From positions 220,202-284,201 of the forward strand of contig JBBIJO010000001.1 of NCBI GenBank assembly GCA_037445895.1: a stretch of 64,000 bases of DNA, read 5' to 3'. Below are positions 53,050 to 62,412 of the stretch, piece by piece. The position numbers were made by a program, and so were the translations under genes. The notes under the pieces were generated by a model. The model had not been told where the DNA came from. It did not search any database and was given only the letters and a program-made list of their open reading frames with translations. The stretch comes from JBBIJO01 sp037445895 (GTDB taxonomy: Bacteria > Bacteroidota > Ignavibacteria > Kapaibacteriales > UBA2268). Every line of letters begins with the position of its first letter. Positions within the stretch are counted from its first letter, which is position 1.

Positions 53050-55611
53050 TTAGTCGAAATTTATTGGAATAGTAAAAGTAAAGATGCTTCCTTTTCCCTC
53101 TTCACTTTCCGCCCAAATTTTCCCTCCGTGAAGCTCGATTAATTCCTTGCATAGTATTAAACCTAATCCTGTCCCTTGTTCGCGCTCGGTCCCCGGGGTT
53201 GTTACACTATACTCTATCTTAAATAAACGTTCCAATTTATCCGGAGGTATGCCGATACCTTCATCTTTAACTGAAACTTTTAAGGTTGGCAAGCTACCAT
53301 CGTGATAACTTTGGACTTCCAAATTGACTTTTGAGCCACGGCGGGAAAACTTAATTGCATTAGAAAGAAGGTTACGAATAACAGTAGTAATTAAGTTTCT
53401 ATCGACATAAACCATTAAATCTATTTCTTGCTTATATACAATCTCTATTTGCTTGGCATTTGCATTAGCTTCCATAAATCGAACGACATCAATGAGAACA
53501 AGATTAATATTCACCCATTCCGGTCTGAATGTAATTCTGCCAGTTTGCGCTTTTGTCCAAGTAAGAAGATTTTCGAGTAAATTTTTCAACAAATTCGAGG
53601 TTTTAAATATATGGCCTACATATTCACGAACTTTCTCCGAAGAAAATGTATCGAAAAATCTATTTAGAATTTCTGCATCAGTAAGAATAGATTGGAGCGG
53701 ATTCTTCAAATCGTGTGCAATTATAGTAAAGAACTTATCTTTTGCTGAATTGGCTTCTCTTAGTTCTTGCTCGGATTTAGCCAGCTTTTCATTAAGAATG
53801 AGAAGTTTTTGGCTTTCTTGCGATAAAGTTTCATTTAATATTTTGAGTTCATAGTTTGCTTGTTCAAGTATTTCTTGAACTCTACGATGTTCTTCAACCT
53901 CGAACTTGTATTCTTCGAGAGCGAGTTGTAAATCTTTTGTTCTTTCTTCGATTTTTCTTTCCAATTCCAAGTTTATATTGCGGAGTGTTGCCTCGGTATC
54001 TTTTCTATCGGTAATATCAATAAGAATATTAATAATCCCAGCAAGATTTCCATCGAAGTCGTTATATCCTGCTTTGTAAATGGCAAAATCTTTAGTAATT
54101 CCGTTTTCAAGATTAATTTCCCCGTCATACGTTTTGATTTCTTTAGCCTCAATAATTCTTTGGTTTGTTTCGATATGTTTATTTCTAAAATCTTCTGTAA
54201 AAATATCAGGAAAATCCTCGACTGTTTTACCAAGGAATTCCTTTGTAGAAAGCATTAAAATTTCTTCCCGAAAAGCCTTGTTGCAACCTATTAGTTGTCC
54301 CTCAATGTTTTCATAAAAAATTGGCATCGGAATGGTATCCAAAAGAGCGTGCAAAAATTCGGTGTAGTCCGAAACTTTTTGCTCTAAATTTCTTTGATTA
54401 GTAATATCTGTTACAATCCCTATGATTGAAACAATTTTCCCGTCGTCTGTTAAAAAGAAACCGCTTTCTTTGACATAACGTTGCTCGCCCTGAAAATTCT
54501 TAACCCGATAAATGAGATTATATGGAGTAAGATTATCACAATGTTTTTGGAAGGTTTCAAGATAATTTTCTAAATCTTGCGCAACAATTTTGTCGAGCCA
54601 CTTTTCCCGCTTTCTTAACTCTTTGGCAGAATATCCAAATAAATCTTTGATATTTTCTGTCCATATTACTTCGCCCGACACCCAATCCCTTTCAAATACG
54701 GCCTGTCCGGTTGAAGAAGTAACAATGTCGAAACGCTTTTTCCAACGGCGGAGTTCCATTTCAGTTTGTTTTTTTTCTGTTATCTCATTGGCAAAAATTA
54801 GAATTCCCGCCACCTCGCCGTTGTCATAAGAAATAGGCACCCTATCTACTAAGTAATACTTTTCAATCTTTAAATTTTTAACAAACCGTTCTTCTATATG
54901 TATTATAGGCTTTCGGCTTGAAATTACCTCCCTATCGAACTTTCGACTATTTTCTGAAACTTCTTCCGACAAAAAGCTGCCGACAAACTTTCCTTCGATG
55001 TCCTCCGTGTTAAATTCGAAGCTTGTAATAAAAACACTATTTGCCTTGATCAGTCGATTGTTTCTGTCCTTAACCAAAACAACATAAGGAATATTATCAA
55101 GGATGATTTTTAAATCGTCGAAGGTAGCGACTATCCGATGAATATCTTTAATTTCAGATTTATCGAAATCCAAAAAAATTGCATAAATTTCATTAGGAGT
55201 TTCATTGATAATTCCAATACAAGCTTCGATTTCGAGTTGACTGATACCAAGATTGGTTCCAAATAAAACTTTCGTAAGTATAGTTGTTGTGCCACTCTGT
55301 TTTAAATTTTCGATTTGTTGCAAACAATGCTCTTGGATTCTATTTTTTTCGCTTTGTAGTTTTGTTAAATCTCCCGAGATAAAATCGCTAAAATACTCCC
55401 AATATTGATTCGATAGAAGGATTTTGCCAGTTCCATCTATAATTAAAAACGGCAAAGGGAAGTGCTCGGCAAACTCTTCTAACGCCATTTCACTGTGTAC
55501 TATCTCCTCTATTTTACTCAGGAGTTTTGTCGGAAATTCTTTCGAACTAGCAAAATCAAACAAATTCTTTCGGAAATAACCCCAAAGTAAATTATCGTAT
55601 TTTAGCAGCAT
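53050..55611 (-). CDS. Soluble sensor histidine kinase with about four PAS domains
   Basis: 853 residues from ATG 55611, which has AGGAG seven bases upstream; a TTG at 55740 is not supported. No membrane segment is seen. PAS-like segments begin near FLIIDGTGKILLSNQYWEYF, IILDNIPYVVLVKDRNNRLI, FDIVTSSTGQAVFERDW and LLDTIPMPIFYENIEGQLIG. A coiled coil follows, then the H-box FFTIIAHDLKNPLQS (His633), N-box NLLSNAIKFS, G1 DEGIGIPPDK and G2 GTGLGLILCKELIELHGG. It phosphorylates an unlinked response regulator. The multiple PAS domains suggest cytosolic redox, light or ligand sensing. Confidence 0.92.
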   Translation of the reverse strand: MLLKYDNLLWGYFRKNLFDFASSKEFPTKLLSKIEEIVHSEMALEEFAEHFPLPFLIIDGTGKILLSNQYWEYFSDFISGDLTKLQSEKNRIQEHCLQQIENLKQSGTTTILTKVLFGTNLGISQLEIEACIGIINETPNEIYAIFLDFDKSEIKDIHRIVATFDDLKIILDNIPYVVLVKDRNNRLIKANSVFITSFEFNTEDIEGKFVGSFLSEEVSENSRKFDREVISSRKPIIHIEERFVKNLKIEKYYLVDRVPISYDNGEVAGILIFANEITEKKQTEMELRRWKKRFDIVTSSTGQAVFERDWVSGEVIWTENIKDLFGYSAKELRKREKWLDKIVAQDLENYLETFQKHCDNLTPYNLIYRVKNFQGEQRYVKESGFFLTDDGKIVSIIGIVTDITNQRNLEQKVSDYTEFLHALLDTIPMPIFYENIEGQLIGCNKAFREEILMLSTKEFLGKTVEDFPDIFTEDFRNKHIETNQRIIEAKEIKTYDGEINLENGITKDFAIYKAGYNDFDGNLAGIINILIDITDRKDTEATLRNINLELERKIEERTKDLQLALEEYKFEVEEHRRVQEILEQANYELKILNETLSQESQKLLILNEKLAKSEQELREANSAKDKFFTIIAHDLKNPLQSILTDAEILNRFFDTFSSEKVREYVGHIFKTSNLLKNLLENLLTWTKAQTGRITFRPEWVNINLVLIDVVRFMEANANAKQIEIVYKQEIDLMVYVDRNLITTVIRNLLSNAIKFSRRGSKVNLEVQSYHDGSLPTLKVSVKDEGIGIPPDKLERLFKIEYSVTTPGTEREQGTGLGLILCKELIELHGGKIWAESEEGKGSIFTFTIPINFD

Positions 55612-55863
55612 TAACCAACTCCTACCAATCCTGAAATTCAAAAAAACTGATATGTAAAAATCATACCAATTTTGTCGAATATTCGACAATTGGTGAAAAA
55701 ACAACAAGGGTTTTCCAAAAAGATGGTTAATAAAAACCAATTATCGGAGCGTGAATAACAAAGTAAGCCTTTGGAAGATAATAAATCGGTTCAAAAGATT
55801 TCTCTAAAAGTTCCCAATAGGGCTGGAAAGCAACTGCGTTAAAAATAATATCAACTATGTTAC

Positions 55864-57816
55864 TCACTTAATCACAATTACTCTCTTTATTTCTATTCCA
55901 TTTTTATGGAAAACATAAAGGAAGTAGTTGCCCGAAGCGAGCTTAGAAATATCAATTAAATAGCCGTTTTCGAGTATAGCCTCCATAGAAACTTCTTTTA
56001 TAACATTTCCCATAATATCACACAACCGAATGGAATAAATGCTTAAAGTTGTTGTAATTTTCAAATAATTATATGCTGGAATCGGGAACACATTTACCAT
56101 TGCATTATTTGGTTCATCAACACTTTTATAATAGAAATCATATTCGTCGGACATTTCCGATACACACCCAAATTCATTTGTTACCTGAACAGAATACAGA
56201 CCTGGCTCTTGAAGAATAATAGAGTCGGCAGTTGCTCCTTCGATAGGCTGCCCAAACAAAAACCATTGATTTCCATTTTTAGAGCTTGAATAAAGAGTAT
56301 ACCCTTGCCGTGTAATGGTTGGCTTCGGCGGGTTTGAATAAACGTCCACAATTATTTTAGTTGAATCTTCGCAAAAACCGCTTTGAAGTTTTTGGAAAAG
56401 ATACAAAACTCCTTTGCCTTCTTGGTTCCACCTCACTTCTACTGTCATAGTTGTGTCGTTAATCAAAATAATCTCGCCATTGTTTATCGTCCAAAGACTA
56501 TACACTCCGGGTTTAATCGAAGTGGAATATTTTTCGATAGCACCAACACAAACAGCGCCTTTACCAGAAATTGTAGGGTTCAAACCCTTGTAGATTTTAA
56601 TGTTCTTCCGATTATCCGCACCTATCATTGCGGGACTTGTCGAAATTACACGAACCCGATATAATATACCCGATTGAATATTATCTGGGATTATTCCAAC
56701 TATCGTTCCGCTCGTTTTAGATTGAATCCTACCTAATTCAACGGGAGAATCGAACTTCCCACTTTTGTCGGAAAGTTGGGCGATAAAGAAATTATCATCG
56801 GCAAATTGTTGAATAACTTCAAAATTGATCGGAATTTGAGCCCCCGTGCAATATTCCCCTTCGGAAAAAGTGGAAATAACAAACTCTTTCCCATAGAAAA
56901 CACCATTGCCCCAAGTCGAAGCAAACAATTCTCTTGATGGTCCGCAAATCACCGAAGTTACATAAGGATTAAATAAACCATCGTTAACTTCTTGCCAGCT
57001 TGCCCCACCATCAACTGAACGGAAGATTCCATTGCTATACGTAGCAACAAAAACAGAATTGAATGCAGATACAGCTATTCGAAAAATTTGTGAGTTGGGG
57101 ACCTCGAACACCTTCGTCCAATTAACACCATTATTAACCGACTTGAAAACCAAACCGTTGTTAGTGCCTGCATATAGATTCCCACTCGAATCCAAAGCTA
57201 TTGTATTAATGTTGGTGCTATTTTTGAAATCAGCATCCACTTTCCCCCAAAAATCGAATAATAATGTTGCCCGATAAAGCCCAGACGTTGTTCCGACGAA
57301 AACAAACCCATCGGATTTAGCAAAAATACAATTAACACTTTTTGTCGAAAAGCTATTTTCCATTCGGGTCCAAGTTTCGCCAAAATCTGACGAAATGTAT
57401 AAACCTGAGTATAAAGTACCTGCAAGAATTCGTCTATCCTTGGTTACAGAGATTGCATTAATATATGTATCTGTTAATCCGTTGTTCTTTGCTACCCAGT
57501 TGCTCCCATTGTTTGTGGACTTGTAAATTCCTCCCAAGGTACCAAGATACAAAGTATCTCGATATTCGGCTATTGCAAATACCTGCTGATTTTCCAAGCC
57601 ATCATTCCTTTGGGACCAACTTTTACCCTTATCGGTCGAGAAATACACCCCATTATTAAAAGTGCCAGCGAAAAGTATTCCTTTGCCTGTCAAATATACA
57701 AAATTAGTATTTCCGGTTAGATTTTGTGAAGTTGGTTCCCACACAATCGTTTGTGTAAAAACAGCATAATTGGTAATAAATATCAAAAATATCAAAACAA
57801 ATAGCAAACTTCTCAT
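55864..57816 (-). CDS. Secreted Asp-box (Ycf48/BNR-like) beta-propeller with Ig-like region and T9SS sorting domain
   Basis: 650 residues. AGGAGG lies seven bases before the ATG. The signal ends AVFT before Gln. At least five Asp-box motifs (STDKGKSW, STNNGSNW, SSDFGETW, SVNNGVNW, SVDGGASW) mark a beta-propeller over residues 40-310. Beta domains with Ig/PKD-like text (GKGAVCVGAIEKYSTSIKPG) follow. The C-terminus VFPIPAYNYLKITTTLSIYS, then LASGNYFLYVFH is a T9SS type A domain. Surface binding or structural role inferred; no catalytic sialidase residues were identified. It is 29 bp downstream of the DUF4835 gene. Confidence 0.85.
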   Translation of the reverse strand: MRSLLFVLIFLIFITNYAVFTQTIVWEPTSQNLTGNTNFVYLTGKGILFAGTFNNGVYFSTDKGKSWSQRNDGLENQQVFAIAEYRDTLYLGTLGGIYKSTNNGSNWVAKNNGLTDTYINAISVTKDRRILAGTLYSGLYISSDFGETWTRMENSFSTKSVNCIFAKSDGFVFVGTTSGLYRATLLFDFWGKVDADFKNSTNINTIALDSSGNLYAGTNNGLVFKSVNNGVNWTKVFEVPNSQIFRIAVSAFNSVFVATYSNGIFRSVDGGASWQEVNDGLFNPYVTSVICGPSRELFASTWGNGVFYGKEFVISTFSEGEYCTGAQIPINFEVIQQFADDNFFIAQLSDKSGKFDSPVELGRIQSKTSGTIVGIIPDNIQSGILYRVRVISTSPAMIGADNRKNIKIYKGLNPTISGKGAVCVGAIEKYSTSIKPGVYSLWTINNGEIILINDTTMTVEVRWNQEGKGVLYLFQKLQSGFCEDSTKIIVDVYSNPPKPTITRQGYTLYSSSKNGNQWFLFGQPIEGATADSIILQEPGLYSVQVTNEFGCVSEMSDEYDFYYKSVDEPNNAMVNVFPIPAYNYLKITTTLSIYSIRLCDIMGNVIKEVSMEAILENGYLIDISKLASGNYFLYVFHKNGIEIKRVIVIK

Positions 57817-57845
57817 TTCAATACCTCCTATTTTTTATTTTTTAT

Positions 57846-58769
57846 CTATTTTAATTTACCATCCATAGCATCTTGATACACCATACTATGTCCGGGGTCA
57901 AGGTACATTAGTGCTTTGAAAACTTCTTTATTCGGATAACCATTGAACAGAGTAGCAATCGTTTGAGAATGAGTATCGAAAAATAATTGCAAAAGAACGC
58001 TTGCTTCGACTATCTTGTCTTGTTTAAATTTCGCCATTTCAAAAATAACATTCTCAAGATTTTTTAACGCGGATTCCTTTTCGAAAGCAATTTTATCGAA
58101 TCCATCAACAAAGTATGAAAAAACTATTTTCCGAAATTGATAATATCGCGGATCAGTGAGTTCCCGAACCAAATTGTATTTGGTTAATGCCCCGGGTTCG
58201 GAATATGTTTGAAATCCTTCTATATTCATTGTTGCACCAAGTTGAACAAGATTCTTTGCTTGCTCAAATGCGAATGTTCCTCCAAGCTCTTCATAAGAAT
58301 CTAAATCGAAACCGATGACAAGAAACATATAATAATCGATAATAGAAACGAAAGGATCGAATCTAAGAGGGTTGAAGGTTAAAGTTGCACCATAAGAATA
58401 TTCAAAACTCCAACTTGTTTCGGTCGTTTTCAATGCGGGAATTTGACCGGAAAGGTCACCTTGGGGATTGTCAAGGTAGCGACGGGAAACCACCACCATT
58501 CGTGCAGTGAAATGATAATTCGTACCCCCCGTTAAATAAATATTAATATCGACTGGTATTGGCTCGCCTTCCCATTCTCGATTTAAAAATTTCTGATTGT
58601 TTATGTATCGTTCAATATCATCTTTTAGAGTTGAAACATACTGCTTGGCTTCGATGCTTAGCAAATCGGTGTTGACAACTACATTGGCTTTGATTTCTTG
58701 GGCGTAGCCTCGTTTAAAGCCGAAAAAACAAGCGGCAAAAAACAACACTATAAAAAGAAAATTTTTCAT
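57846..58769 (-). CDS. DUF4835 envelope protein (PorD-like)
   Basis: 307 residues from ATG 58769; GTG nine bases upstream is an alternative. The signal ends RGYA before Gln. The body matches DUF4835: VVVNTDLLSIEAKQYVSTL, DIERYINNQKF, the FTARMVVVSRRY segment, FDPFVSIIDYYMFLVIGFDL and YLDPGHSMVYQDAM. Members are conserved in Bacteroidota; from memory some databases name them PorD and link them to T9SS, which I hold loosely. It is upstream of a T9SS cargo gene in the same operon, which fits. Confidence 0.82.
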   Translation of the reverse strand: MKNFLFIVLFFAACFFGFKRGYAQEIKANVVVNTDLLSIEAKQYVSTLKDDIERYINNQKFLNREWEGEPIPVDINIYLTGGTNYHFTARMVVVSRRYLDNPQGDLSGQIPALKTTETSWSFEYSYGATLTFNPLRFDPFVSIIDYYMFLVIGFDLDSYEELGGTFAFEQAKNLVQLGATMNIEGFQTYSEPGALTKYNLVRELTDPRYYQFRKIVFSYFVDGFDKIAFEKESALKNLENVIFEMAKFKQDKIVEASVLLQLFFDTHSQTIATLFNGYPNKEVFKALMYLDPGHSMVYQDAMDGKLK

Positions 58770-58845
58770 TTCACTCACAAATCCTATTTTACAATTTCCA
58801 ATTTAATCAGAATTTTATAAATTGAAAAAAACTAAAAGTAAAGTA

Positions 58846-59661
58846 ATGAGGAAAATTATAGAAAAAGAAAGATTGTGTATATTGCTTTTAATATTTGCCA
58901 TCATTAATCCATACCTTTTTTCACAGGATGGTTTTAGTTATAGTTCGCCGGTTGAAAACTGCTCGAACCAATTAATGTATGAATTCAGATGGCAATCCAA
59001 TCCGCTTAACCTTAAAAGCATAGAAGGATGGAATGTCTCGCTAACTTTTTCGCCTTCGCGCTTTTTAATTAAAGAACTAAATTCAGTTAGTTTTGGTGTG
59101 GCAACCGATACATTCTCCTTTCTAAACGTAGGTCTCGGTGTGAATTATCTCGGGTCGAAACTCTTTTCGGAAAGTTCTCTATTTTTTTCGCTACAAAAAC
59201 GATTGTTTAATTGGTTCTCGTTTGCAACTCGATTTAAAACTCAAATTCTTAAAGTCGAAGATTTCGGAACAAAAACCCATTTCAACAGTGATGTATTTAT
59301 TCAATACGAAGGCTTCAATAATTTCTCGATTGCTTTTAATCTAATTAACCTATTCGGCACCCCCGACGTATCCGGAGAATATAAAACAACTGGTTTGGGG
59401 TTCCGTTTTAATCCGACGATTAATATTTCCAGTGGCTTCGACGTCAATTTCATTGTTGGTTACTTCACTTCATATTCAGTAAATTTCTGTGTAAAAGTTG
59501 GAGAATATATAAACGTCGAGGCTATTTTTAGGACGCTTCCTCAATTATTTAACTTTAGCACTTCGGTAGTCCTTTCGCAACACCTTACTATTTTCCTATC
59601 TGTTGAATACAACAATTACTTAGCACTTTCGCAAACTTTGGGGATAATGTTTAAGCTATAA
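58846..59661 (+). CDS. Outer-membrane beta-barrel-like protein
   Basis: 271 residues from ATG 58846; a TTG at 58822 is possible. A signal peptide (ILLLIFAIINPYLFS) ends before Gln. The mature part is a series of amphipathic strands (FSFLNVGLGVNYLGSK, FSIAFNLINLFGT, INISSGFDVNFIVGYF) with a hydrophobic C-terminus ending in FKL. No named family recognised. It is one base from the start of the next gene, so the pair is certainly co-expressed and probably functionally linked. Confidence 0.7.
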   Translation: MRKIIEKERLCILLLIFAIINPYLFSQDGFSYSSPVENCSNQLMYEFRWQSNPLNLKSIEGWNVSLTFSPSRFLIKELNSVSFGVATDTFSFLNVGLGVNYLGSKLFSESSLFFSLQKRLFNWFSFATRFKTQILKVEDFGTKTHFNSDVFIQYEGFNNFSIAFNLINLFGTPDVSGEYKTTGLGFRFNPTINISSGFDVNFIVGYFTSYSVNFCVKVGEYINVEAIFRTLPQLFNFSTSVVLSQHLTIFLSVEYNNYLALSQTLGIMFKL

Positions 59662-59662
59662 T

Positions 59663-61615
59663 ATGAGTTATAATGTGAATAAAATTCTTTGGGTTTTTAT
59701 CTGCCTTTTCATTGCGATTACAGCAACTTATAACTCACTTTCCCAAATGCCCGAAAGGGTTATGGTCGAAGAAATCCTTGAAAGATTTTACGAAGAAACC
59801 GGTAAAAATCGTGCAATCGAGGATCTCGACGTATTTATCTTAAATCCAATGTCTTTAAGTAATTTCAAAAGCAAGGAGCTTGCCGGTCTTCTTGAAGTTT
59901 CCACCGAAATTGCACGAAAAATTATCGACTTAGGTAAAAAGGGGCTCGGATTCGATATCATCTGCGATTCTGTTTCTCTTTTGCCTTCGCAATGCGATTT
60001 ACTAAAAATAGTTTCAAAAATCGAGACTACCAAACCCAAAAAGCAAACGAAAAATGGTTCAAAAGAATATGAAATCGTCGTTCTTTCAAGACTTTATCAC
60101 AAAGACGAAGACCAACCCGATTCGAACTTTCTTGGGAACTCTATTGAGTCGCACCAAAAAATCTTGATTCACAGTAACTTTGGGTCATTTGGAATTTCCG
60201 CCTCTAAAGACATCGGTGAACAGGACTACTTCGATTCATATAAAGCTTTCTTTTCGCTCAATTACAGCGGATTACAGCTCATTCTAGGGAACTTCATCGC
60301 AGAAAACAATTTTGGAAACATACTTTGGAATCCATTCGGCAAATATAAAGGCTCGAATCCAGTCATTGCTTCATCTATGTTTAGAGAACGCATAGCCCCA
60401 ACTTTAACTCCGATTGACTATGGAACATTTCGTGGTATTGCTATCGATTATAACTTTTTTTTAAACGAAAAGTTAATGTTCAACTTCTCGGGATTTGTAT
60501 CCAAAACTCTTCGCTCGGCCACCGTTGATACTATACGAAACGTCGTTACATCAATTTATACGGCTGAACTTTTCCGAACACCAAATGAATTAGCAAAGAA
60601 GAATCGACTCGACGAACTATCACTTTTCGGTAACATAGGATTTCACTTCGATTTCCTTTCGTTAAACTATTCCATTTTCAAAGTTCACTTCAATAAAGCA
60701 CTACAAACAAACTCTAAAAAATATATAAGCGGCTTTCAATCAATATTTCATTCGTTCGGAATGCAATTTCAACCCAGCGATAAAATTACCTTCTCGAGCG
60801 AAATATCGCTAAACGAAAAAAACAATTTAGCCTTTGTATCGGCTTTAACATATAAACAAAAATCTTTCGCTTCGAGTCTAAATGTTAGATATTTTGCTCC
60901 TCAATTCCGTTCGCCTTTTGGAACATTATTTGGAGAAAATTCATATCCAAATAACGAATTTGGGATATTTTGTGGAATTGAATATATTCATTCGGGCATT
61001 AATTTTGAATTTTACGCCGATTATTTTCGAACCCTCGAACCAACAACGCTTGTCCAAATTCCAATTGTTGGAACCGATTTCTACTTTCAGTCAATCTTTA
61101 CACCTTTTGAATTGCTTAAAACAAGAGTTAAAATTCAACGGCAAGACAAAACAGATTACACATACAATATACAAAAGAACAAGCAAATACCTTTTCAAAA
61201 AATCTTATACAAATTCTTAATTGAAAACCGATATTCTATCGCAGAATCATTACTATTAAATCATCGATTGGACTTCGTCTATTTGAACAACAACCAATAC
61301 TTACCTAATGAAACGGGCTGGCACACGTTTATTGATTGGAGATATTCCCCGCTGTATTGGCTTGATTTGGGAGGGCGAATAAACGTTTTTTCGACCGAAA
61401 GCTTTTCGTCGGTTATCTATGTGTTCGAAATCCTTTCCCCGACTTTGATGATATCACAACCATTTTACGACTTTGGATATAAAGGAAACCTTTGGTGCAG
61501 TTTCAAATTATTCGAGAATAGCATCAATGTTTATCTACGCTATTATTATCTGAATCGAGTAGCAAAATATTCGAACTTTATATTGGGACAGGTAAGTATT
61601 AATTTCCAAATCTAA
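59663..61615 (+). CDS. Outer-membrane barrel protein with N-terminal helix-hairpin-helix-like domain
   Basis: 650 residues. Signal peptide ends NSLS before Gln. Residues about 45-115 are helical, and LAGLLEVSTEIARKIIDLGK, then GFDIICDSVSLLPSQC resembles a ComEA-type helix-hairpin-helix, though degenerate. From about 135 to the end it is barrel-like (FGSFGISASKDIGEQDY, IYVFEILSPTLMIS, FILGQVSINFQI). This fusion is known in Bacteroidota without a settled role. It follows the smaller barrel gene by one base and overlaps the convergent amidotransferase gene by 17 bp. Confidence 0.65.
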   Translation: MSYNVNKILWVFICLFIAITATYNSLSQMPERVMVEEILERFYEETGKNRAIEDLDVFILNPMSLSNFKSKELAGLLEVSTEIARKIIDLGKKGLGFDIICDSVSLLPSQCDLLKIVSKIETTKPKKQTKNGSKEYEIVVLSRLYHKDEDQPDSNFLGNSIESHQKILIHSNFGSFGISASKDIGEQDYFDSYKAFFSLNYSGLQLILGNFIAENNFGNILWNPFGKYKGSNPVIASSMFRERIAPTLTPIDYGTFRGIAIDYNFFLNEKLMFNFSGFVSKTLRSATVDTIRNVVTSIYTAELFRTPNELAKKNRLDELSLFGNIGFHFDFLSLNYSIFKVHFNKALQTNSKKYISGFQSIFHSFGMQFQPSDKITFSSEISLNEKNNLAFVSALTYKQKSFASSLNVRYFAPQFRSPFGTLFGENSYPNNEFGIFCGIEYIHSGINFEFYADYFRTLEPTTLVQIPIVGTDFYFQSIFTPFELLKTRVKIQRQDKTDYTYNIQKNKQIPFQKILYKFLIENRYSIAESLLLNHRLDFVYLNNNQYLPNETGWHTFIDWRYSPLYWLDLGGRINVFSTESFSSVIYVFEILSPTLMISQPFYDFGYKGNLWCSFKLFENSINVYLRYYYLNRVAKYSNFILGQVSINFQI

Positions 61616-62393
61616 TATTTATAGTTTTCTTACGACGAATAACTTCTTCGATAAATTTCTTCCCAAGACCAAATGCGGTTGGGTCCTTCGTGTCGAGACG
61701 TTCCGGGTGCCATTGAACAGCAATGAAAAAAGGCTTACCTTCGGGATTTTCCCATTCATAAGACTCGATTAAACCATCCTCGGCAAATGCCACAGGTTTT
61801 AATCCATTTGCCAAACGCTCTACCCCTTGATGATGGAAGGAGTTTACTAAAATTGTATCTTGCTCTACTAATTTATATAAATTACTTTCTTTATCGATAA
61901 TTACTGGATGAACACATAAAACTGCGTTTCCACAACTATGCTGAACAGCATTATGCTTATAAGTTGGTATATCGGGATACAACGTTCCTCCCAAAAAAAC
62001 ATTCAAGATTTGCTCGCCACGACATATAGCATAAATTGGAATACCTTTTTCGATTGCAAGTTTGATTAATTTGAATTCAAGGCTATCGCGATAGTCGTCA
62101 ATTTCGCAAAGGGAAGAATCTCCAGAACGTCCATAGTATCGTGGATTTACATCGACTCCTCCGGTTAAAACTAAGCCATCTACACCATCGAAAAGCGAAT
62201 CAATTTCTTCTATCCTCCACCCAAAAGCATTTACACAATTAATATCGGGGTAAATATTTTGCAAATATTGGCAATACTTTTTATAGTTCTCGGAACCGAC
62301 TGCTTTGGAAAAAACTATGCGAAGCGAATCTTTTCCAACAATCTGGCAAATCATAGAATGAATCAAAACTAGAACAATTATAATCAATTTCAT
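61599..62393 (-). CDS. Exported class I glutamine-amidotransferase-like hydrolase (PuuD/peptidase C26 type)
   Basis: 264 residues. An N-terminal hydrophobic stretch (LIIIVLVLIHSMIC) looks like a signal peptide. The catalytic domain has LVLTGGVDVNPRYYG, IYAICRGEQILNVFLGG with nucleophile Cys124, NSFHHQGV, and AVQWHPER with the catalytic His-x-Glu. Cytosolic PuuD cleaves gamma-glutamyl-GABA; here the signal suggests periplasmic cleavage of gamma-glutamyl or similar amides. The 3' end overlaps the convergent barrel gene by 17 bp. Confidence 0.85.
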   Translation of the reverse strand: MKLIIIVLVLIHSMICQIVGKDSLRIVFSKAVGSENYKKYCQYLQNIYPDINCVNAFGWRIEEIDSLFDGVDGLVLTGGVDVNPRYYGRSGDSSLCEIDDYRDSLEFKLIKLAIEKGIPIYAICRGEQILNVFLGGTLYPDIPTYKHNAVQHSCGNAVLCVHPVIIDKESNLYKLVEQDTILVNSFHHQGVERLANGLKPVAFAEDGLIESYEWENPEGKPFFIAVQWHPERLDTKDPTAFGLGKKFIEEVIRRKKTINIRFGN

Positions 62394-62412
62394 AGCAAAC
62401 TAGCAAAAATTT

